Shown piece by piece: positions 57,236 through 61,722 of a stretch of 61,722 nucleotides of DNA (its first letter is position 1; every line of letters starts with the position of its first letter). Below the pieces are notes generated by a model. That model had not been told where the DNA came from. It searched no databases and saw only the letters and a program-made list of their open reading frames with translations. The stretch is from a virus. The DNA lies in IMG/VR virus record IMGVR_UViG_3300020578_000072, positions 1 through 61,722 of that record. One strand, written 5' to 3'. Made by a program: the position numbers and the translations under genes.

Positions 57236-57462
57236 TGTGTATTTTTTTTATTCATGGAATTCCACAATTTGAGAGAACTAATTGGAACTTTTTCAAGCCT
57301 CCCGCCATGCTTGATTGGTTTGATAAGAGCCTCGTGTTCCGATACTACATCAATTAGCCTACAACGAGCCCAATGAGTAAAGCTAGAGTCCTTCCTTTTG
57401 TGCCTAACCCAAACCTGACCACTGGATCTTAGCATTTGCTTTAGAGTATTTGAATTTTCCAT
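57232..57462 (-). CDS. Small basic beta-rich protein, 76 residues
   Basis: MENSNTLKQMLRSSGQVWVR, then HWARCRLIDVVSEHEALIKP and KHGGRLEKVPISSLKLW. The alternation of charged strands suggests a small barrel (SH3- or Tudor-like). It is divergent from 57481-57990, and its start overlaps the flanking AT-rich promoter-like TATATAC. No family recognised. Confidence 0.55.
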   Translation of the reverse strand: MENSNTLKQMLRSSGQVWVRHKRKDSSFTHWARCRLIDVVSEHEALIKPIKHGGRLEKVPISSLKLWNSMNKKNTH

Positions 57463-57480
57463 ATGTGTCGAAGTATATAC

Positions 57481-57990
57481 ATGGAAAATAAAAAAAACAC
57501 AGAAAATACCAAAAAGATAAGAATTTTTTTAGAAAATAAAGAAATAGAAAAATGCATACAAATGGCAAAAAAAAGAAACAGTCAATCAAGAGAAATGGGA
57601 CTTAAACACAAATACGGTTTGGAAGAAAAAGATGGACTGACCATGGACATTATAGGATGCAAGGGAGAATTTGCAGTTATAAAATATCTAGGCATAAAAC
57701 AAGAAATAACAATTAATACTTTTAAAAATATACCAGATGTAGGAGAATATGAAGTTAGGTCTGTCACGAAACCCGGCTACAGATTGATAATAAGAGAAAA
57801 AGATGATAAAGAAAAGATATACATTCTTGTAGAGGTGGGATTTAATTATTGCGACATTGTTGGATACACAAAAGGAGAAGAAGCGCTTAAGTACAATAAA
57901 GAAAACCAGGCAGGTAGAGAGCCTGCCTGGTTCATACCACAAAAATATTTAAGACCAGTTACTGAATTGAAGTCGGAGAATTCTGTTTAA
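57481..57990 (+). CDS. Possible PD-(D/E)XK-like nuclease-fold protein
   Basis: 169 residues from the ATG at 57481, which directly follows TATATAC; an ATG six codons upstream is open too. TMDIIGCKGEFAVIKYLGI, then KNIPDVGEYEVRSVTKPGYR, then IYILVEVGFNYCDIVGYTKG form the order E, then D...ExR, of restriction-endonuclease-like folds, with the usual Lys replaced by Arg. That may be a nuclease or a dead relative. It could resolve or trim DNA. Overlaps the convergent gene 57959-58120 by 32 bases. Confidence 0.55.
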   Translation: MENKKNTENTKKIRIFLENKEIEKCIQMAKKRNSQSREMGLKHKYGLEEKDGLTMDIIGCKGEFAVIKYLGIKQEITINTFKNIPDVGEYEVRSVTKPGYRLIIREKDDKEKIYILVEVGFNYCDIVGYTKGEEALKYNKENQAGREPAWFIPQKYLRPVTELKSENSV

Positions 57991-58120
57991 TACCCATTCT
58001 CCTTCTTCTCCTAGCTTCTTTTGCAGCTAAGGCTTCTGTGATAGCCGCATTTTTCTTGGCCTTTATTCTTTTTTTTCTTTTTCTGTGCTTTATCTTAACT
58101 AATCTGCCTGCCTTATTCAT
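57959..58120 (-). CDS. Small very basic protein, 53 residues
   Basis: The start at 58120 (MNKAGRLVKIKHRKRKKRIK) has AAGGAGA upstream, better than an earlier in-frame ATG. The rest is a basic Ala-rich helix (NAAITEALAAKEARRRRRMG). Likely binds nucleic acid, perhaps like small phage histone-like or ribosome-binding peptides. It resembles 18581-18694 in composition. Confidence 0.65.
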   Translation of the reverse strand: MNKAGRLVKIKHRKRKKRIKAKKNAAITEALAAKEARRRRRMGIKQNSPTSIQ

Positions 58121-58134
58121 TTTTTCAATCTCCT

Positions 58135-58509
58135 TTAAAATGATGAAACAAAACACCTTACATTGCTTTCACTTACATCTTTGTAAATGAAAAAACTGAC
58201 AAGATCTTTTAGCTTTTTTCTGTTTATAGTTTTGGGGGCACTCATCATGCTATTATCAATAAAAAAACTGGCATGAGTAACTGGATCTATAAAGTCAAGC
58301 ATAAAATACCAGACATTGTTGCCAGAAGATGAAATTTTTATTTCACATTTAGTGCCAATTTTTTTGAGAGAAAAATTCTGATAAAACCCATTGTCTTTGA
58401 AATTTGAAGAACAAGTTCTTCTGATTTTTTCAACATCATATTCTTCAAGACCGCACAATTCGCCTATTTTTTCGGCGCTGTTATCTATTGTCTTGATCAT
58501 GACGGACAT
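58135..58509 (-). CDS. Unknown protein, 124 residues
   Basis: ATG at 58509 overlaps the stop of 58509-58889 (TAATG); a second Met is three codons later. A helical head (DNSAEKIGELCGLEEYDVEK) leads to a beta-rich centre (KCEIKISSSGNNVWYFMLDF) and a basic helix (INRKKLKDLVSFFIYKD). It reads like a small ligand-binding fold. No family recognised. Confidence 0.6.
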   Translation of the reverse strand: MSVMIKTIDNSAEKIGELCGLEEYDVEKIRRTCSSNFKDNGFYQNFSLKKIGTKCEIKISSSGNNVWYFMLDFIDPVTHASFFIDNSMMSAPKTINRKKLKDLVSFFIYKDVSESNVRCFVSSF

Positions 58510-58889
58510 TAAACAGAAAGTTTTGCCCTGATATAGTCCTTGACATCCTTTTCAAGACGAAGCCTCACAGCTGTTTCTGCCCTTCTTGCCTCTTTAATTG
58601 TAGGATAGATGCCAACAGACATGTATATGGAGTCAACTACGACATAAACGTCGTAGCCATAGACCGTTTCTATGCCCGACATGTCTCCACCATTTTTTTC
58701 CATCATCTCGTTATAATCATTTCTTGATTCAACGTAAGTTTTAAAAAGATATGATGAAGGAGTAAAGCTTTTGGCCTTTTCCCTTTTTTGATCTTCTTCG
58801 TAAATGAAATTTAAAAAATCAACATCTGAATTAAAAATATTATCTGGAATAATGTCTTCTCCAAAAAACTCTTCTTCTCTTTTATCCAT
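58509..58889 (-). CDS. Unknown protein, 126 residues
   Basis: AAAGGAG precedes the ATG. The acidic head (MDKREEEFFGEDIIPDNIFN) is followed by a two-strand segment, YGYDVYVVVDSIYMSVGIYP, and a helix, TIKEARRAETAVRLRLEKDV. Coupled to the next gene by TAATG. No family recognised. Confidence 0.6.
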   Translation of the reverse strand: MDKREEEFFGEDIIPDNIFNSDVDFLNFIYEEDQKREKAKSFTPSSYLFKTYVESRNDYNEMMEKNGGDMSGIETVYGYDVYVVVDSIYMSVGIYPTIKEARRAETAVRLRLEKDVKDYIRAKLSV

Positions 58890-58932
58890 AAAATTCTCCT
58901 TTTACAAATTTTACGAGCCCCCAATCACATAT

Positions 58933-59241
58933 TCATCGACCAATCTCAATTTTGCCAGTCCTGTCCTCCAAAGACTTAATAAAACCATCAATCATTTTTT
59001 CTTTTAATTGTAAATTTAAGAACTCTTGTGATTTTTTCTTTATTAAATCGTTAGATATCTCATCTTCTTCAACAGAATCACAGTAATTTTTAAAAATACT
59101 TTTTTTTATTTTAATATCAAGAGATATATCTTTTAGGGTATCAAATATCTGCTTAGTTTTATTAATTAAATCATTCCTAGACGGATTTTCCAAACCATCA
59201 TCTGGAATACTAATCACAAAACTCATTTTAACTTTATACAT
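58933..59241 (-). CDS. Unknown helical protein, 102 residues
   Basis: Reads MYKVKMSFVISIPDDGLENP and then a strongly helical, charged sequence (IFDTLKDISLDIKIKKSIFK, QEFLNLQLKEKMIDGFIKSL). The start immediately follows the GMP reductase stop; a later Met is five codons in. Function unknown. Confidence 0.6.
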   Translation of the reverse strand: MYKVKMSFVISIPDDGLENPSRNDLINKTKQIFDTLKDISLDIKIKKSIFKNYCDSVEEDEISNDLIKKKSQEFLNLQLKEKMIDGFIKSLEDRTGKIEIGR

Positions 59242-60291
59242 TTATGAAAACATTCCGTTTAGCTGTCTATTAACAACAACAAATTTAGCATTTTGAGGCA
59301 TTTTTTCAATTTCTTCGCAGTTTAAATAAGTACAGCAACTACGTATTCCACCCATTATCTCTTTTACTGTCTCTACAACACTACCCCTAGACTGAACCTT
59401 TACAACCTTGCCTTCAGAGGCCCTATATTCTGCTATTTGACCATAGTGATTCCTCATGGCATGTTCACTACTCATTCCATAAAAAGTCATATGACAATCT
59501 TCTTCGGAATGGACACATTCCTCATGACCTGCAAGCATACCCCCAAGCATAACAAAATCCGCACCAGCAGAAAAAGCCTTACATATATCACCAGGAACCT
59601 GACAGCCACCATCACTCATTAAAAATCCACCTATTGAGTGAACCTTATTTTGAATTTCCATAATTGCAGAAAATTGAGGATAGCCTATTCCTGTTATTTT
59701 TCTGGTTGTGCAAACTGATCCAGATCCTATGCCTATTTTTACAATATCAGCACCGGCATCTATTATTTTGCATGCTTCGTCAGCGGTTACCACATTCCCC
59801 GCGATTATCACTTTATCCTTAAAATCTTTTCTGAAATCGTTTATAAACTTCTTAAAAGATCTACAATAGCCGTTCGCAACATCAATACATATTGTGTTAA
59901 CTTGTGGAAAATTTTTCATTAAAGAAAAAACTCTATCAATGTCCTCTCCGCGTGTGCCTAAAGAAAATCCTATTGAACTCATGAATTTACATAATCTACT
60001 AGAGTCATTAAAGTCTTCTATGGAATCTAAAAACCTGTTAATCCTATCGGTGTCTATGTGCTTAGACAAACAGGTCATCATGTTTAATTCATACATTTTA
60101 TGAGCTAATTTAAGAGTACCCACCTTGTGCATGTTTGCAGCAACAATAGGAGTAGTAGTAATTTTATAAGGAGACCAACGAAAAGAAAAAGACCTCGAGA
60201 GTGAAACCTGTTTCCTGCTCTCGAGGTCCGATTCCGTTGGAACTATCAAAACGTCACAGAAATCTAATTTTGGATTTGTATCGACTATCAT
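59242..60291 (-). CDS. guaC: GMP reductase
   Basis: 349 residues, normal family length. It begins PKLDFCDVLIVPTESDLESR as in IMP dehydrogenase/GMP reductases. VKIGIGSGSVCTTRKITGIG (about 186-205) holds the catalytic Cys loop, and DGGCQVPGDICKAFSAGADF with MLGGMLAGHEE completes the phosphate-binding site. There is no CBS insertion and the late SRGSVVETVKEIMGGIRSCC fits GMP reductase rather than IMP dehydrogenase. It converts GMP to IMP with NADPH, so the phage can shift purine pools toward adenine nucleotides, sensible for an AT-rich genome. No Shine-Dalgarno site is evident. Confidence 0.93.
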   Translation of the reverse strand: MIVDTNPKLDFCDVLIVPTESDLESRKQVSLSRSFSFRWSPYKITTTPIVAANMHKVGTLKLAHKMYELNMMTCLSKHIDTDRINRFLDSIEDFNDSSRLCKFMSSIGFSLGTRGEDIDRVFSLMKNFPQVNTICIDVANGYCRSFKKFINDFRKDFKDKVIIAGNVVTADEACKIIDAGADIVKIGIGSGSVCTTRKITGIGYPQFSAIMEIQNKVHSIGGFLMSDGGCQVPGDICKAFSAGADFVMLGGMLAGHEECVHSEEDCHMTFYGMSSEHAMRNHYGQIAEYRASEGKVVKVQSRGSVVETVKEIMGGIRSCCTYLNCEEIEKMPQNAKFVVVNRQLNGMFS

Positions 60292-60403
60292 GGCTAATCA
60301 TGATCGACCAAAAACAAAATCAAAAATTACTCTATTGTCAATTCTTTTAACTTTTCTTCTTCTGGAAGAATCTTCATTAAAGTTATTTTCAATAAGACAT
60401 CAA

Positions 60404-61099
60404 TTAATCTACAGAAAAAATCCTTCTCATAGTTGCATGAACACTAGGATTAATTGATTTTAAAACAGGAAGAATTTCTCTTCTAATTTTTGATCTAGCT
60501 CTATCTGAATAATTAGAAGGATCAACAACAAAAGGGATGTTATGATTTTTTAAAATACTTTCAATTTCAATTTTTGTAAAATCAAACATGGGTCTAATTA
60601 AAGGAAGACCCTTCCAGTTGGAAATTTCCTTAATACCAATTTTTGATTTATCTACACCCCTTAAAGACTGTAAAATAACAGTTTCAACAAAATCATCACC
60701 ATGATGAGCGGTCAAAATACAGTCACATCTGTTTAAATTTGCAAAGTCAAACAAGGCGTCGTATCTTGCCTGACGTGCCCTGTGATATATATTCTCTAAA
60801 GAAGAAAAATTAAGTTTAGCGGTACCAATAGGAACGTTAATTTTTTTGCAGAAATCAACACAAAAATCTTCGTCGTGTTTTGCCGATTCTCTTAAATTGT
60901 GATTGACATGAAAAGCAAAAAAAGAAAAATCTGCTGGAGTTGATTTTCTTTTTGAAAGAACACTAAGACCGGAAAGCAAAAGGCATGAATCTGGTCCACC
61001 AGAAAATGCTACAAGAGGACTCTTAAAGCCTTTTTTGACAACCGATTCATGCAGGCAAGAGATCAGCTTTGATCTTCTTAATTTTAATAGGTCTTTCAT
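60404..61099 (-). CDS. tilS: tRNA(Ile)-lysidine synthetase, short form
   Basis: 231 residues with the PP-loop PLVAFSGGPDSCLLLSGL (about 28-45) and the TilS-specific HVNHNLRESAKHDEDF, RARQARYDALFDFA and TAHHGDDFVETVILQSLRG, then PFVVDPSNYSDRARSKIRRE. The enzyme adds lysine to C34 of tRNA-Ile(CAU) so it reads AUA. Full-length bacterial enzymes have 400 or more residues; this one stops after the catalytic domain and lacks the tRNA-binding C-terminal domains. No tRNA-Ile(CAT) lies in this window, so it may act on the host's tRNA. Overlaps 61047-61619 by 53 bases. Confidence 0.9.
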   Translation of the reverse strand: MKDLLKLRRSKLISCLHESVVKKGFKSPLVAFSGGPDSCLLLSGLSVLSKRKSTPADFSFFAFHVNHNLRESAKHDEDFCVDFCKKINVPIGTAKLNFSSLENIYHRARQARYDALFDFANLNRCDCILTAHHGDDFVETVILQSLRGVDKSKIGIKEISNWKGLPLIRPMFDFTKIEIESILKNHNIPFVVDPSNYSDRARSKIRREILPVLKSINPSVHATMRRIFSVD

Positions 61100-61619
61100 T
61101 TTTAAGAATGTCCCTAGACTTGAACATAGACATTATCTCATTTCGGAAACCATTGTCAACCGACATAAGCTCAAATTCGGGTATAAAATTTCTAGCATGA
61201 TCATCAATGTTGTATGAATCAAGATCAAGCTCATACATCATAGAGCAATTTTCATGAGAATAAACTATCCTATCAAAATAAGACTTGCACCACCTCATGC
61301 ACTTGATGCATGGCCTCGCCATCCTTATTTCACCCATTCTGTTAAATCTAAAATTTATTAAAGTTAGCTCTCTGTACGAACTTCTTTTGCTCATTTTAAT
61401 TATAGCATCAAGCTCAGAATGATACTCTCCGAATTGATATCCATACTTAGTGGCTATGGGCTTAGTGTGATGAGTATTTGCACCTATTGATACTACTTGA
61501 TTTTTTTCTAAAACAACAGATATATGCTTTTTGGGATGAGATATTTCAGAAACAATGCACCTAATATCATCCCAGGTTCTTTTGGAAAAACCAAGGTCTA
61601 TAGAAAAGGTCTTTTTCAT
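61047..61619 (-). CDS. Cytidine/deoxycytidylate-deaminase-fold zinc protein
   Basis: 190 residues. GEYHSELDAIIKMSKRS (about 67-83) gives the H-x-E zinc and proton site and ARPCIKCMRWCKSYFDRI (about 98-115) the PCxxC pair. These are the signature of the cytidine deaminase superfamily, which includes dCMP deaminases. The substrate could be dCMP, a nucleoside or a base in RNA. The preceding NTHHTKPIATKYGYQ is a substrate-loop-like stretch. A TACGAT element stands close to the start, and the gene overlaps tilS downstream. Confidence 0.8.
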   Translation of the reverse strand: MKKTFSIDLGFSKRTWDDIRCIVSEISHPKKHISVVLEKNQVVSIGANTHHTKPIATKYGYQFGEYHSELDAIIKMSKRSSYRELTLINFRFNRMGEIRMARPCIKCMRWCKSYFDRIVYSHENCSMMYELDLDSYNIDDHARNFIPEFELMSVDNGFRNEIMSMFKSRDILKNERPIKIKKIKADLLPA

Positions 61620-61664
61620 GTTAAATCGTAAAAATATACGATAGAAAAAATAGAAAGATAATTT

Positions 61665-61722
61665 ATGTATAACGAACTAGAAAATGCAAATCTTTATTTT
61701 GAAATAATATCATCTATTTGTG
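61665..61722 (+). CDS. Start of a plus-strand gene cut by the window edge
   Basis: Reads MYNELENANLYFEIISSIC and continues past the end. Upstream is TACGATAGAAAAAATAG, close to the recurrent promoter motif, with AGAAAGATAATTT before the ATG. It is divergent from 61047-61619. Too short to identify. Confidence 0.45.
   Translation, partial: MYNELENANLYFEIISSIC

Noticed and set aside
60327-60377. 16-codon frame between guaC and tilS
   Set aside because: No ribosome site and no pattern; the 112-base gap otherwise shows nothing.

Overview
The window looks like part of the genome of a large, AT-rich double-stranded DNA phage (probably a jumbo phage) that infects a bacterium. The evidence is dense gene packing, frequent ATGA/TAATG stop-start overlaps, long runs of same-strand genes, Shine-Dalgarno sites, a tRNA cluster ending in a tmRNA gene, a holin/lipoprotein/LysM-muramidase lysis set, an ArdC-like antirestriction protein, and adhesin-like proteins. 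A PEP-CTERM protein whose tail is of the VPAPGA...RRRK type suggests a host with an exosortase system. Phycisphaerae-type Planctomycetota would fit, but that is inference. No terminase, portal, capsid or polymerase gene lies in the window, so the phage cannot be placed taxonomically.

Layout. 1-2.1 kb: GC-richer segment with a 56-bp tandem repeat, a thermonuclease and unknown genes. 2.1-4.8 kb: small unknown and membrane proteins. 4.9-9.4 kb: three translationally coupled solenoid proteins (variant-leucine-rich-repeat-like). 9.5-11.4 kb: GC-richer cassette with the PEP-CTERM protein and mini-genes. 11.6-14.2 kb: two more solenoid proteins. 14.3-17.6 kb: small unknown genes, a YspA/SLOG protein and a RelE/ParE-like protein. 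17.7-19.9 kb: lysis genes. 20-22.9 kb: small enzymes, a DUF5856-type protein and two tRNA-Ser. 22.9-24.0 kb: seven more tRNAs, a tRNA-like element and tmRNA. 24.2-32.1 kb: tagged and virion-like proteins, including a 1017-residue polyvalent protein. 32.5-45.3 kb: glycan island with about a dozen glycosyltransferases, FkbM and TylF-like methyltransferases, UDP-galactopyranose mutase and a methyltransferase/UDP-sugar dehydrogenase fusion. 45.4-47.6 kb: a helical protein, a flavodoxin-like protein and a SpoU RNA methyltransferase. 47.6-51.2 kb: two adhesin-like proteins, one with a very long poly-Ser tail. 51.2-57.2 kb: ArdC-like protein and more glycosyltransferases. 57.2-61.7 kb: a nuclease-like protein, small genes, GMP reductase, TilS and a cytidine-deaminase-fold protein.

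Two features cut across the window. First, many otherwise unrelated proteins start with the same short tag (about N-W-Y-K-T-A-Q; variants NLFKLSQ, NLFKFSA, LFNKYAS). It is on the solenoid proteins, the endolysin, a RelE-like protein, a DUF5872-type protein, the ArdC-like protein and others, and one copy lies inside the 1017-residue protein. It looks like a sorting, packaging or processing signal. Second, the sequence TTGACGATATA (also TTGCCGATATA and GACGATAAA) recurs just upstream of gene starts, a tRNA and probably the tmRNA, and is probably a phage promoter. Several genes carrying it have no Shine-Dalgarno site and the motif nearly touches the start codon, so leaderless mRNAs are possible.

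The glycan island probably builds or decorates surface glycans (virion fibres or host envelope). Several of its enzymes belong to families best known from eukaryotes (GT7, GT31, GT90, exostosin-like GT47), which is unusual for a phage.
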